Part shown: piece after piece, positions 20,127 through 32,132 of the stretch
Layout of the letters: each line of letters starts with the position of its first letter
How positions within the stretch are numbered: the stretch's first letter is position 1
DNA from: Mesostigma viride
Taxonomy: Eukaryota; Streptophyta; Mesostigmatophyceae; Mesostigmatales; Mesostigmataceae
Length of the DNA stretch: 64,000 bases
NCBI GenBank assembly: GCA_009746045.1
Contig: RPFO01000175.1
Location: 3,757,231-3,821,230 of the forward strand
Direction of reading: 5' to 3'
Position numbers and translations under genes: made by a program
Notes under the pieces: generated by a model
The model's database searches: none
Told to the model about the DNA's origin: nothing
Seen by the model: only the letters and a program-made list of their open reading frames with translations

Positions 20127-21500
20127 TTAGTGCCTTGGGCTTGACAGTTGACTCCCCAGCTGTTGACCTTGCAGCCTGTTCAACAAGTACCTCTGCAACC
20201 TGGCCAGGGCTGACAGATTCCCCTGCAACAGATGTGGTCGTTGCGTCAGTGATGTCACTGGGACCTGAAAATCCTGCAGATCCTGTGAGCCTTGTGCCTG
20301 ACTGCCCTCATTCATCAGGTTAGGCTTGACATATGACCAACTCAGCCGGTGTACATGCTTTGGTTCGTCCTCCATGCTGACCAAGCATGCGTGGCTAGCT
20401 TCATCAACCTGGGTAACCACCCCAGGACTCCAGCTACCACGTTTGCCATAAAGGCTAGGTTCCTTCCAAGCTAGGACCTTCTGACCCACTTGTGGCTCCA
20501 GCATCTTCCAACCCCGGTCCTTCTCCCTCAGCTTGGCAAAGGTGACATGTGCAGCATGTTTCCAGCCCTCCAGCACATGTGGTGGGCACAGGCCATGATA
20601 TAGACCCATTGGGCTGACAGCAACTCCATCATAGTAGAAGTTAACCCTGCTGTTCAGCTGCTGCTCCACGTTCCTCAGCCATGCACTCCTGACAAGTGCA
20701 GGTGCAGACAAGGGTACCCAGTCTTCAGAGATGATCAATTTCTTGACCTCCTGGATTGCCCTCTCGATAGCACCCTGCTGCCCATGAGCCTCCCTAGGTG
20801 TAACCAGCAACTCAGGAAGGGTAGGATCACCCTTGAGATGCTGAAACTGCATGTCCACCTGGATCCTTGTGGTAGGAAACTTGGCTCTTACATTCTGCAG
20901 GGCAGCCAGCAAGTACCTGTTCTTCATAGAAGGTAAATGCTCCAGCACCTTGTATTTCGTGTACCTGTCCACGCACACCAACAGTTGCATGCCCCTGATG
21001 TGTTGGATATCACACTGCAGATCACCAATGCTCTGAGGTAGAGCTTTGGCATGTGATTTCCTGGGCTTGTTGGAGGACAACTGGCACTTACACCGTGAGG
21101 CAGCTTGCTGACACGCCTTAAGAAGGGGTGCCCTGCCCATACGGAAGGCAAAGTTGTTTGACAGAGAAGTGGCATGCCCAAACATGTTGTGGATTCGGGC
21201 ACCCAACTCCTGGTACACAGAGGAAGCAGTCCCTGGCACAGTCAGGACTGTGCTGTCAGGTTGTCCAGCATCACCATGCTGACTTCCATCCTGTTCTGAC
21301 TCAGAGCCTGAGTCACCCTGCTCATGCCCAACACCTGGACCGCCAGCAGGGACCACATGCATACCACCAGAGGCCTTCACACCCCTCTGTGGTTGTACAT
21401 TGGTTTCTCTCAAAATGAGAGGTCCACCCTCGTGCCCAGCACGAGGATGCATGGGGTCAGACATTCTTACAGCTGCACCAGCTGTCAAGGACGTCTTCAT
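20127..21500 (-). pseudogene. Copia integrase
   Basis: A 457-codon minus-strand frame. After an acidic, Gly-rich linker comes a zinc-binding-like segment (IHNMFGHAT ... CQQAASRCKCQ, about 21190-21075). The catalytic core has Asp in LQCDIQHIRG near 21015, Asp in RIQVDMQFQHL near 20855 and Glu in QGAIERAIQEVKKLI near 20755. The C-terminal region carries VGQKVLAWKE and GSWSPGVV, typical of integrase C-terminal beta folds. The spacing fits a DDE integrase. The core is divergent from common plant Copia. The frame ends at 20127, after which pol continues in another frame. Confidence 0.75.
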
Positions 21501-22754
21501 AGGAACCTGTACCTCTCCAGGTGACCTGGGGCCACCTGAACCTGGAGATCACCCTCTTGTTGCCCAGATATAAAATCTGCATTGGAGCACCTGGCCTCCC
21601 CCTTGGGTGAATTAAGGTGTGTAGGGGTTGCCTCAGACAGTCACTGCTCCTTGTTGTCTTCTTGCTGACTGCCCTTTGAAGGCTGGCCTGCCTGGGACTT
21701 GTTGTTGTTCTTCTTGTTGTTGTTGTTTTCTTGTTGCTGCCCTGGCCCTGGGACTTCTTGAAGCTGGGACACTCCTTCTTGATGTGCCCCCACCCCTTGC
21801 ACAGGTAGCATTGTATCTTTGACTTGCCCTGGCCACTGCCCCCGTTGTCAGACGCGTTGCCCTGCTTGGGCTGACCACCCACCCGCCTGAACACCGACTT
21901 GGAGTGTGACCTCCTGTCAGGTCGGGTGAATGATCTCCCTTGCGCTTGTTGTGGTTGCCCCTACGCCCTCCTTGGCTTCTGTCAGCCTCAGACGTCTTGG
22001 AGCCACCCTGGGTACGCCCACCTGCCTGGGTAGCCTTCACTGCTGGCACTCCACCCTCAAACAGCTCCTCTGCCTCGAGTGCTTGTTTGATTATGACCTT
22101 GTAGGCCTTGAGGGTTGAGTGTGGGGCACACATGACCTTTAAGGAGCCACGTGTAGCCTTGTCCAGCCCAGAAACCTTGAGCCAGTTTGTCAGGGCTATG
22201 TTATCAGCAACATTAAAGCCGTGAGCCCTGCCCTCCTCAACCATTTTACAATAGTTAAGGAAGTTCTGGATCAGGTCTCCCTTGACCTCCCACCCTTGAT
22301 ACTTGTCCTGCCAATGGATGCCGACCTTCTTGCGTTGGTCTTCCAGCAGCTCCTTCAGCTCAGCTACGTACAGTGCCCAGGCCTTATTGGCCTTTTTGCA
22401 CTCCCTGGTCAGGTCCTTAATCTGGTCAGTACACTTGCCAAAAGTGCTACTTCCTATCCAGATCTGATAGTAATTTGTACCACCGTACAAGCTAGGGAAC
22501 CCTTCCAATCCTTCCACAAACTCTTCAGCCTGCTTAGGCTTGGAGTCTGAGGTTACAGGCTGCAGCTGATTAACAATTAAAAGACCCTGTGTGGTGAGAT
22601 CAAAACCATGAACAGCTTGTGCATTATTATTATTGTGATGAATGTTGGTAATCTCTCCGGTAACCCCCACGTCATCTACGTGAGCGGTCCCACTACCAGC
22701 ACCACCATTATTCCCACTGGCTGGGGCACCTTTGCTACGGCGCCCGTCTGCCAT
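21457..22754 (-). pseudogene. Copia Gag with CCHC zinc knuckle
   Basis: The minus-strand frame starts at 22754 (MADGRRSKGAP). It has a Gly/Asn-rich head, then the helical Gag core (YYQIWIGSSTFG, LTRECKKANKAWALYVAEL, LKVSGLDKATRGSLKVM). A frameshift near 21900 leads to a basic nucleocapsid with one knuckle, C-Y-L-C-x4-H-x4-C, around 21800. It is followed by Lys/Thr/Gln-rich sequence. Gag would form the particle shell and bind RNA. The knuckle is unambiguous. The core is assigned by position and composition. Confidence 0.75.
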
Positions 22755-22921
22755 TCTGCACTACAAGCTATTCAAAACACCTCAGCACAGCAGCAGAACA
22801 AAGTATGTACAAAAGATTGTCGCAACTGCCGCTTGCGCCGGTGTCGCCGCCGCCCCCGCGAATTGCCGCCGAAAATTCGACAAAAAAATGTCGACGAGCA
22901 CTGGATAAAAAATTGGCCGAC

Positions 22922-23634
22922 TCAGTAGTCGAGGCCCCGGAAATCACAGTACTCGTAGGTAAACTCAGGATCCTCCATATCCGGCGTGTGTGCCGGACCT
23001 GCACCGGTATGTATTAAAACCGGTGTGCTTCCCGTCGCGAAAGTTGCGCGCGGTCGACGCGCGACGAGGCGCAGAGGATGAGTAAAAATGGATAACAATT
23101 CCCACCCTGCGGGAATCCACTCTCGCAGAGATGCGAGAAAAGCCACCAGGTTAATAAGAACCTGGCGTTCGCGACTGCGTACGCCGCGTGTGAGCAGCGA
23201 CAGCAACGCGAGATCTTGAAATAAATTTGTCGACACCGCCGGCGCGCCCCCCGTGCGTAGCGATGCCCAGTTTTGTAAGTTTCTCTGGTAACCGGTGAGC
23301 GAAGAGATGGCGTTATCCAGCTCCTCGATGGCAGTGGTGACCTCGTTCACCGACCGCAAACCTCCCCGCACCTGGACCGTAAATTGCGATACAATGTTGC
23401 GAATCGTGTCCAATGGCGCGGATAGCCGGCACCAGCTGCGGCAAATGGGGTCCTCGGGGAAATCCCCGAGCAATGGAAGAACTGCGCGCTGCCGACGATG
23501 AAGTTCGTCGAGCGAGATCGTGACTTCGTCGAGCAATTGCTGCCACGACGGCGCAGTCGGTCTTGTGGAGGACCAGCCGGCGGAGCGGCTATTTCCTCAT
23601 CGGCGGGAATCCGGAATTCTTCAGAATTTGGCAT
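22922..23634 (-). pseudogene. Extra ORF between 5' LTR and gag of the Copia element
   Basis: On the minus strand a likely start at 23634 (MPNSEEFRIPADEEIA) is followed, after one frameshift near 23545, by a 200-codon helix-rich frame ending at 22922. It contains LLDEVTISLDELHRRQRAVL, VNEVTTAIEELDNAISSL and FLASLREWIPAGWELLSIF. The composition and heptad-like Leu spacing suggest coiled coil or helical bundle. It ends about 170 bases before the gag start. Copia elements normally have no separate gene here. I do not recognise the protein. It might be a divergent N-terminal part of Gag or a captured gene. Confidence 0.5.
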
Positions 23635-23658
23635 CTTTTTAACGAGGCGTGTAATACG

Positions 23659-24275
23659 AGTTGTAAGAGTGAGAATGCCACGAATTCCGCCATGGTTCTT
23701 GCAGGAAGTTGCCTTTATTAATAACAAGGAAACACAGACGTAAGTCACGTCACTTCCAAGACTGCACGCAGCACAGGCGACAGGGTCGCAGTGCCCAGAG
23801 AACGTGCACGCAAGAACTAGCGTCCCGGTGCGACCAAGTCACACATATAGGTTGTTAGGGACGCGTCCAAGTAATCAGCTGCACTGTCACAGCCGAACTG
23901 TCAATCAATTGATTACACAGACTCTGGCACGCCTTTGGCGCGCAGATCTATCAATTGTCCATACGGCTAGTCCTGTGGACCTATCCGTACACTACTCAGC
24001 ATCAATTGTCTCATAGGTCCTGGCGCGCTACAGCACGCCTACCTATCAATTGACCATCAAGTCCTGTACAAGTCCTGTCAACGTCCTGCGGACTATCAAA
24101 GTGACACTTGTACATCCTGTGTCCGTACGCGCCCACAGTGGCGCGCCGGGTACTGTCGGCACAGCCTAGGAAACGTCATAACTTTTACGTCCCTTAACCA
24201 AATGAGGCGTTCAAGGTGCCGTTGGAAAGAGCGTAACAATCTCTATCCATCTAACGTAAATCCTTTACGTTAACT
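23659..24275 (-). repeat. 5' LTR of the Copia element
   Basis: 617 bases, identical to 16452-17068 except for a visible single-base difference near 24191 (cgtccctt against cgttcctt). On the minus strand it is followed by CGTATTACACGCC, in which I do not recognise a common initiator-tRNA primer site. Confidence 0.9.
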
Positions 24276-24280
24276 CCACC

Positions 24281-25650
24281 GCGTGCCCTATCCCATCCAC
24301 ATAATAATGCACAGTCCATGTAATCCCGCGCAACCAGTCCTGAGGTCCTGAGCAGCCTCAAACTTGATGAAATGTTGACCATAGGGGTACTATGTCCCAG
24401 CCCTTGTGCACCAACGGGCCAGTGAAACCAGGTCCCCCCAGACTTGCCACGCAAGGGCAACTCTTTATATAGCCAATCGGGACTGTCAGCAGGAGGGAAT
24501 ATTTTTCATGCATACAACTTGATGATCCGGCCGACGAAGTGGCCAGTCATGTATCCCGTCCAGCCGAAACCCAGCCTTACAGCGCGACTGATGCGCGTAA
24601 TCACATGACGATTATTAAGAAGTACTACTAGCGTCGACGACGGTGAGGCACAGCATGCAGTGCAGGCCCCATGCTCAGAAGCGAGGGCGTGCACCAGAAG
24701 AATCTGATCCATCGCCTCACTACCGACAGTTGTACGCGTCCTCTCAAATACAGGCGCGCCGTGAGCCAACCGACCATGCAACGTGGCCGTCCCTGGCCGC
24801 CGCGGGAGTGGCTGTATAGAGGGGGGAAGCCCTAGCGTGGCCGCTAGAGTGCGCCTCCCCTGCACCTGCGAACGCATGCAGGTGCCCTCAAGGCCCTAGT
24901 GTGTCCACTAGAGCGCGCCCCGCCGTCTCTATCCAGCGCAGGAAACAGGCAAAGTCGATCAACACCGGAGACTTGGATAATATGGCACGTTAAGTGCCCA
25001 AAACTAGCAGGGCCCCAGCGTGTCCACTGGAGTGCGCCCTGCCAACTCCTCCACGAAGCTGCAGTAAGTTAGGCACAACACCACTCCGGCCGACGTGCAT
25101 AGACCGGAGCAGTCGCCGGTCCCCGCATTCCTTACTGCCAATGCGCCTGAACTCCACCGCAAGCGCACGGTTGATGTTTGCGCAGGCCCATATGCATGTG
25201 ATGCTCAAGGCCGCCGACGTGGACTGCATAGCGCCCGCAATGCCCGCACTTATATAATGCAATGGGCAGGTCGGGGAGTGACACGCCTTGCAGGAACTGC
25301 CGTATCAGTAACGTTGCCCCTGCGAGACACCGTGCTGCTCATGGAGTAGGGCCGAAGCAACCCCGAAGTCCCAAACAAGAGCTCCTCGGGCTCGATCGCG
25401 CCCAGCGCACAGGTGCTCAAGCACATACAGCGATCGTGGGCCGGGGTCAAACCCGCGCACGACCGATCCGCTTGGCTGTCTTGCCCAGGATCCCGATTCC
25501 CGCAACAGAAACACGCCCCTATGTATGGAGTCCCCACCGCGCATTGCCACATCCCCCACTCGAAGCTTGAGGGCCTCTCACCACCCCTGTACCAGCGCAT
25601 GGCCATGGGGTATAGTACATTTTGCCGCCCACACAGCCCGCCCGCCATGC
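24281..25650 (-). other. Gypsy-D internal region without recognisable genes
   Basis: This lies between the Copia insertion and the TIR element copy B. The phrase gtactatgtcccagcccttg (24387-24406) is a copy of a block found just before the 3' LTRs of Gypsy-A (4577-4595) and Gypsy-D (16250-16268). Hence part of this stretch is a duplicated gypsy 3' end. The rest is GC-rich with repeated phrases of the type gtgtccactagagcgcgcc (about 24900, 25020). Reading frames are short and on both strands. Confidence 0.5.
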
Positions 25651-25654
25651 ACAA

Positions 25655-27412
25655 TGTCCAAAAACCAAATGTCCTCATTTGAGGACATAGTCCTCGTTTG
25701 AGACGGGGGGGGTCAGGGGCGCGGTTTTGGCGCCAAATTTGGTCCTAGGGCCACTTGGTGGGTTTTGGCGCGAAACTGGGATAGGTACTGAGCGCGCCAA
25801 GCCCCTGGGGTCGACAGGGGTCGACCGTACCTGGAAAATATGAGGCGACGAAAAGTACCTACAATAGCAAGAACATCGCAATGCAATCGAGTGTTTTGTC
25901 GAGTGGCGGCTATGGGGTCGTGCCAGTTCCGAGGCTTGCCTGAATGTTATAGGGCATTATTTTGCCCCGGACGAAGACAGCATTTTAGATCGTCATCTAG
26001 TGATTTCGAAGATGCTATTCTTCACGTGCAGGTGCTTTGTATATGTCGAAAATTTTGTTCATGAACGGATTTTGGCATTGTTGAAGAAAATCTGAGAGCT
26101 ACGTAGATCGCATGATAGGTCAGTTCGCAGTTCGGTTTTACAATTTCTTTTTCCGCCCAGGCGCTGCGGATATCGCGAGTATGGGTTATGGTACGCTTCT
26201 GGGCTTATGGGCGACATGGGGAGAAGAGGGACCTGGGCAGTTGCATGCGTCAAAGAGTCTCTATTTTTTCGTCGTGATGTCGCAGTCGCGCCTGGCGAAA
26301 ACCAGGGCGAGCGCGAGCCATATTTTTCTTTTGCCGCAAGGCTGGGTGCTTCCCACGCGTCACCGTCCTTTAATATATATTTCTTGAGCTGGCCCGCGCA
26401 GCTGGCGGCCTGGGCGCACGTCAAGAGCAAGGTTCCGACTGTCATTCTCAACCGCATCGTTCTGAGTAAGCGTGTTAAGCGGATTGTAACCTATAACTCT
26501 CGCAGACGTGATAATTCCGGTTGCTTTCAATGCCCAACTTCGTGGTTTTGATTACGTTTATGTCCGGGGAATAACGGAAGTTTGCTGGGCAGTACTTTCT
26601 TTTCCCGCTGCGTCACTGAAAAGGTAAACGGCCTTGCGTTATCAAAACAGCAGCAACTAGAAGTCGCTGTGCTTAATTGCGATGTGGTAGTTTGATTCAA
26701 CACATATACTGCCTTGTTGCTGAGAAGTTTTTCAAGGCTTGCTGGTATGTTGCCCATATGTTTCTAATGCTTCAACTCATGTCCAAGTGATCAAGACTGG
26801 CTTGGAAACTTGAGCTTGTCATGTTTACATTGTGCTTGTGTTACAACTTGTGCCTCTTTGCAGTATATGTTTCATATATAACGTAAGGGTTCAGCATCAT
26901 GGTTTAGCACCGTGGTGGCAGCCGAGCCTCTACTAACGATCATGGACCTAACCTTGGCGAGTATTTGCTTCATATTTCACTCGTTGGACTGAGCTAGCTT
27001 TACACCTGCTGTTTGGCCTGCACCATGGTCCCTGGTTGCCAGTTACATTTGGTCCCCCCCCCTGGCAGGCTGCAGGGTCTAGGACTGCGAGGGTGTAACA
27101 TTGACATGTTGTGGGCACCCTGGGTGCATTTTCAGGGCCAGCCATGACCTGGCCATGCCTTCTTTCTTGGCATATTGTTGACTTGAGTGCTATTTGGTCA
27201 CTCGCGTAGCGACCCCCCTGCATTCATAAATCGTAAACAATTATACAATGAGCATATTTCATGGATGTTAAGCATCGCAACTCTTGAACATATCATAAAT
27301 GAACATGGTTCCATACCGTACCCATGGATGTGTTGACATGTGTTAGTTATTACAAATGGTATCCATGCTTAAAAATGTCCTCATTTGAGGACATTTTCTT
27401 GGTGATTAGACA
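25655..27412. mobile_element. Non-autonomous TIR transposon, family T4, copy B (TSD ACAA)
   Basis: Termini are TGTCCAAAAACC on the left and ...GATTAGACA on the right, with ACAA at 25651-25654 and 27413-27416. It is 1758 bases and base-for-base close to copy A (6665-8415). The right-end palindrome is complete here (AATGTCCTCATTTGAGGACA), whereas copy A has lost part of it. No coding frame is credible. Confidence 0.85.
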
Positions 27413-27416
27413 ACAA

Positions 27417-28690
27417 GGAACGCCATGCTCTGAGTCCCTCATCCATGCAACCTCATAGGCGCGCGGACACGAGCCACTTGCAAGTCACGCTCGATCGGCC
27501 CCCACCAGTGGTGCAAGGAACAACTCCCTACCGGGCTCAGCCCACAGGAGGGACGCGAACACTGCGCGATGGTAGCCATGCACAGGGTCGCGGGCAGTGA
27601 CTAGGTGCGCAGACTCCGGCAGCTCGATCCTGTCTGCCTCTCAGTCTCGGGTCGCCGTTACTACAGTCCCCGTGACTCGCCCTCGACGGCCAGATCCCGC
27701 ACGTCCCATGTACCTCAGTGCTCTGCCATGGCTCAGCGCGCGTCAGCGCCGGGTCCGCTCAGAGCCGATGTACCGGCCCTATGCAGTGATACCGGTTGTT
27801 ACTCGGACACCGGCAGTCTGCGGGGCGACAGCGCCACATCATGTGGCATCGGCACCATGCACGCGCACTGTTGAGGCGGTGAGACAATGACCGGACACCG
27901 CCACCTGCTTCTGATGCAACCACGACCGGCACCAGCGCCACCAGTGCAACCACGACCGACTGGGTCACTCCACCACTACTGCCGGCAGTACGTGCTGTCG
28001 CCATGCAACTGCACCGTGCCCGCATATGCTTGCAGCCCCGGGGGCCCTTACTCCCGACGGTCGCGGCGGACGCGGGCGCGCCCCGCATGCACGGTTACTC
28101 GAGCCCAGGAGTGCCCTGACCCAGCTAGGCGTCGACTCAATGCCGGGGTAGCCAATTGGTTGGCTACCGACAATTCAACAAGGTGCTGTACATCTGTTTG
28201 TCGGCCGACAACGATTCAGTACAGGCTCCGCCCTGCCTGATCGCCCAGTCGCATCGGGGTTGCAACAGCCTCCACGCACCGTGTCGTCTCCATGCACCGT
28301 GTCGCAATGGTGAAATTATAAATATCACGTACGGGTGCACGAGAAGCGAGGCGCGTCCCTCAAGCGCCAGGAAGTCAGGGAGCCGTGACTCATAGCCGCC
28401 AGCCGGAAGACTCCCTATAATAATACTTGGCCGCGTGCCATGGGACTCCGCGTCCGTTGGTCACGCGGGACGCGACGTGCAGTCAGGCCGTAGTCTGGGG
28501 TCGCAGGCACTCGCTGCCGAATCCGGCATCCCACGCGGAGATGCCTCGGTACGGACGCCTTAGTAGTAGAATCATCAAGCATCCGGTGAGCCCATGTCCA
28601 AAAAGGCTAGGACCATGTGCACATGCGGTGCTGAGTGCCTGACGTGGTCCTCTTCGGGACGACCCGTTCAAGCCCACCGCCAACTGCAGA
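27417..28690. other. GC-rich Gypsy-D internal region, no recognised gene
   Basis: Rich in cgcg, ccacc and accggc phrases. Overlapping frames occur on both strands, none above 120 codons and none with a motif. Imperfect short duplications are visible, for example ctccacgcaccgtgtcg followed by ctccatgcaccgtgtcg near 28270. I see no function. Confidence 0.5.
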
Positions 28691-28773
28691 TTATCCCATA
28701 GAGAATATATCATGGAGAAAATATATTATATAGAAAATAGAGAATATCGAAAATATATAATATCCGCACGCTG

Positions 28774-28934
28774 GCGCATCGATCCCTGGCCTGGCAGTAG
28801 AAGGGTCGTCGGATCCACGCGCGGCTGCGCATCGATCCCTGGCATGGCAGTAGAAGGGTCGTCGGATCCACGCGCGGCTGCGCATCGATCCCTGGCATGG
28901 CAGTAGAAGGGTCGTCGGATCCACGCGCGGCTGC
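28774..28934. repeat. 53-bp tandem repeat, three copies
   Basis: Units start at 28774, 28827 and 28880 with gcgcatcgatccctggc and end with ggatccacgcgcggct. Only a cctgg/catgg change is visible between them. AT-rich sequence with agaatat and gaaaatatat phrases flanks it on the left. Confidence 0.9.
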
Positions 28935-29189
28935 GGTGGATTCCTACATAGATGACCGGCTCGATCCAAAGCCGAACCGTGCCGATCATACAGGAGCTAG
29001 ATATAATTAAGAAGAGTATGGTATCATAAAGAAGTGTAGTGGACCAGTACAAGTACTTAGTATATAAAAGGTAGGTATAGTAAAGAAGTATATGGTATTA
29101 TTAGTAGCCATCTGGTTTCATACGCTGTGCGACCCCTCCCCTTCCCCCGGGGACAACGCGTCCACGCGATCGTCCAATTACTGCCAAGG

Positions 29190-29600
29190 AGTCAAGGATG
29201 CTGGACCGCCGGGTGCTCGTGTGTAATGCGATATGCCCTATACTCGCCGTCAGGGCACCAAAAGGAACCATCGGGAAACCAAACTACTCGCCGGCCGGCG
29301 CACGCGAATGTCCACATCCAGCGCGTCCAAAGTCGAGCCCAATGATGATGTCCGCTGCGCCCAGCGGTGCGATGGTCGCAGCCAGGTCGAACGGGGTGCC
29401 TTGCAGCACACCTTTGATCTCTGCCAGACCGGGCGATTGGTGTTGGCGACCATCCGAGTGGGTCAGATGCACGGCCGTCCGGTGTGGGGGCTGGGCGTCG
29501 GGCCCAGCCGGCGCACCAGTGCCGCGTTGAGGAAGGACGTGGAAGCGCCTGTGTCGACCAAAAACTTGGCATCCATGACGGTCGGTTGGCCGTGTCTGAA
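29190..29600 (-). pseudogene. Decayed retropepsin of Gypsy-D
   Basis: Fragments in three minus-strand frames match the Gypsy-A/B protease: SDGRQHQSPGLAEIKGVLQG, FDLAATIAPLGAADIIIGLD and RRVVWFPDGSFWCPDGEYRA. The active-site end (about 29540-29590) is in a different frame from the hydrophobic second half, so it is inactive. The pol coding region stops here, with nothing of RT downstream. Confidence 0.75.
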
Positions 29601-29754
29601 TATATTATTACATTCTCATATATAAAATATCCCATTACCGCCAACGGTACCCTATATAAAACCACTAGTGCTAGACGCCTAATAGTAATTTCCCATTACC
29701 GCCAACGGCGTCCATGCATGGGGTCAGTGTATGATTCCAAACACCCCCCTTACT

Positions 29755-29875
29755 GCTGATAGCATGATAACAGGGTGACCTGCTACTGTGCAGGACCAAT
29801 GCACCCTTCGTACTACTGACATCATGATAACAGGGTGACCTGCTACTGTGCAGGACCAATGCACCCTTGGTATTT
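29755..29875. repeat. 60-bp tandem duplication
   Basis: The block catgataacagggtgacctg ... caatgcaccctt occurs at about 29763 and 29823 with a 60-base period. It sits between the protease remnant and gag of Gypsy-D, in a stretch that also repeats cccattaccgccaacgg at about 29631 and 29691. This suggests an extra small insertion there. Confidence 0.85.
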
Positions 29876-30115
29876 GGTACAGATGTGGGGCAAAACAGAC
29901 ACCCCCCCCCCTTGCCCTACACAGGTGGGCATTCTCAGAATGGCTAAGGTGGCCAGCCACTAGGACTGGAAAAGCGCACCGGAATGAACATATTATGAAA
30001 ATATAATTATTAGTTAAATATAATAATATAGTACTATATATTATAGTATACTTCCCAGCGGCAAACTCGTAACCGGCCACTGCTGGTGACTCAAAGGTCG
30101 CACGCTGTCCGGAGG

Positions 30116-32132
30116 CTAGTCGATGAGCCTCGATCTCATTGACCGCGCGCAGCACGCCCTTGGTAGAACTCCTCGCTGGCGGCCGCGGCTGCTGGTGCTG
30201 AGTCGTGAACTGCCGGGCCTGCTGGCGCCCGCTCGTCCGCGTTGCGGGGCTTGTCCCTTGGGCCGGAGGAGTCCGGGCGACTGCCGAACGCCGGGCAGGC
30301 CTGAAAACCTGGGCTCGGTCTCCCCCGTGCCACGTCCAGCGTGCCTGCTACGGAGTTTGGGGCAGTCGCGCCTGAGGTGACCCACCTCAAAGCACATGAA
30401 GCAACGGGCTTTACTCGCGTCGATGGCGTTGAGGCCATGGTCAGCGTTCCCGTCCTCCAGGTCATCGGGGGAGTCCTCGTTCCCCTCGCCGTCGTGCGGG
30501 GGACCTGATCGGAAGAAACTACGCACCGATGGTGCGCGCCCGCGAGCCACGACGTCGGCCACCTGCAAAAGATACCTCTGGATATTCAAGATGTCCCACT
30601 CCTCCCAAGGGACCTCAGCATAGTGCTTCAGTACCTCATCCTGCAGCTCGGGACTGAGTGCCTCAATCAACCGGATCTTGTACTCATACCAGGTCATGTC
30701 CGTCAGGTAGGCGGCGCTGGACTCAAACTTGGAGAGAAACGCGCGGTACGGGGTGGTTCCCTGGCGCAGCTTGCCGAAAGCGAGTCGCTCGTGGATAACA
30801 GCATCTGGGGGCACCAGCTTGCGGCGCACCCGATCCATCAGTCAGCTCCTCTACGGTTTGCGGGTACGACTGGGATGCGATGCTCTCACAATTCAGGATG
30901 CTCACCACCGAGGGGTCCATGCAGGTGTTGACAACATGCGGGATCAGATCGCAGGTGGCAAGTTCCCAACTGTGGTGGTTGCGCCAGACGGTATACTGCT
31001 GTTGCCACATGCGTCCCCATTCGTCGACCTCTCGCGGTGTCATATCCGCGTGCAGCTTGGGCACATTCTTGAAAGAGGGCATCGGTGGGGCCTTTACCGT
31101 GTTGGTAATAGGCCCACCGACCTCTATGTAGGAGATGGAGCCGAATGCGGGGGGCTGCGACCGGGGGAGAAATCCGGATCTGGACGGCGTACCATGAGTC
31201 CGCCGCACCTGTACCGATGAGGGGTGTTCATACCCCGGGTCATCCAATGCCACCCTGCTGAAATTCAGGTTGCTGACGACCGCAGGCGAGTGGACCATGC
31301 TGCTGTCCTGCGCCCGAGGTCGCTGCGGTTGGGGGACGTGTCGCTGGACGGGTGTCTGAGTCCCCTCGTCGTGTGCGGTGGCGCTGCTTCTGCCACCCCC
31401 TAGCCGGGCCCGTGGCCTATGAGCTCCAAAGGGAGGGTCCTGTGCCCCTGGTTCCTCGCCATCCTCCACGGCCCCCTCCAAATCGCCGAATTCGCCATCT
31501 GCCCCGGTGTCCTCCCCGTCATCCTCAGAGTTCCACAACACCATGGGTAGTAGGGAAGTACGGCCAAAGGACACTCGACGCCTGCCCCGGTGTGTTGTGG
31601 CCGGCGGAGGTCCCATGGCGCGGCCGCGCCCAGCCCAGGGCTGCGATGGTCGCTCCGTGGCTAGCTGAGCCTGATAACGGTAGTACTGCGTGTTTTCATT
31701 CTCGTGCCCTGTCTGCTCAGGATACCGCGGCGGCCGCTGTGGTCGTTGCTGCTGCTGCTGCTGCGGTTGCTGCTGCTGCTGCTGCCGCCGCTGTTGCTGC
31801 TGCTGCTGCTGCTGGAAACCCTGCTGCTGCTGGGAACCCTGCTGCTGCTGCTGCTGCTGCCGTTGCTGCTGCTGGAAACCCCCCTGGAGCATCTCCTGGC
31901 TGCGCCCGTCCCCCCCTTGTTCCAACCTGGAGTCTGGACTGTCTTCATCTGATGAATCTCTGCGGCCCTGGTCTCTGGATCGTGGGGAGCCTTCCGCAGG
32001 TCTCTCCATGACCTCACCTGTACCTGTCCCTACTTGGACGTGCGGTGGTACCTCTACCACCTCTATACCTTGCTCGTGGTTGTCTACCTGTTCTATCTCG
32101 CTGTTGACAGGTTCTCTCCGTTTTCGTGGCAT
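30116..32132 (-). pseudogene. Gag of Gypsy-D with polyglutamine head and zinc knuckle
   Basis: The minus-strand frame starts at 32132 (MPRKRREPVNSEIEQ) and runs to 30723. A frameshift near 30840 passes it to the frame 30838-30116. Residues about 85-130 are a glutamine tract. The folded core follows (FKNVPKLHADMTPREVDEW, SILNCESIASQSYPQTVEEL, then LAFGKLRQGTTPYRAFLSKF), which parallels the Gypsy-E Gag. A single knuckle C-F-M-C-x4-H-x4-C lies near 30385. Gag packages the element RNA. Apart from the one frameshift it looks recently functional, fitting the young LTRs. Confidence 0.85.
31736..31885 (-). repeat. CAG/CTG trinucleotide tract encoding polyglutamine
   Basis: About 150 bases of nearly pure gctgct on the plus strand encode glutamine runs in the Gypsy-D Gag. 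The opposite frames (polyLeu, polyAla, polyCys) are shadows. Confidence 0.9.

Larger units (their letters stand above)
16452..24275 (-). mobile_element. Copia-type LTR retrotransposon nested in Gypsy-D (TSD CCACC)
   Basis: Two 617-base LTRs (one visible difference) begin AGTTGTAAGAG and end TTACGTTAACT on the plus strand. CCACC lies at 16447-16451 and 24276-24280. The minus strand reads upstream ORF, gag with zinc knuckle, integrase, a retropepsin-like domain, RT and RNase H. Integrase before RT is the Copia (Pseudoviridae) order. The retropepsin-like domain lying after integrase is not the usual arrangement. Several frameshifts inactivate this copy. Confidence 0.9.

Noticed and set aside
16447-24280. 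Copia LTR ends as TGTAAG...CTCCA
   Set aside because: That reading gives TG/CA ends but no matching duplication. AGTT...AACT gives CCACC on both sides and a purine tract directly at the LTR.
28774-28934. CRISPR-like short array
   Set aside because: The 53-base units are contiguous with no unique spacers, which makes it a plain tandem repeat.
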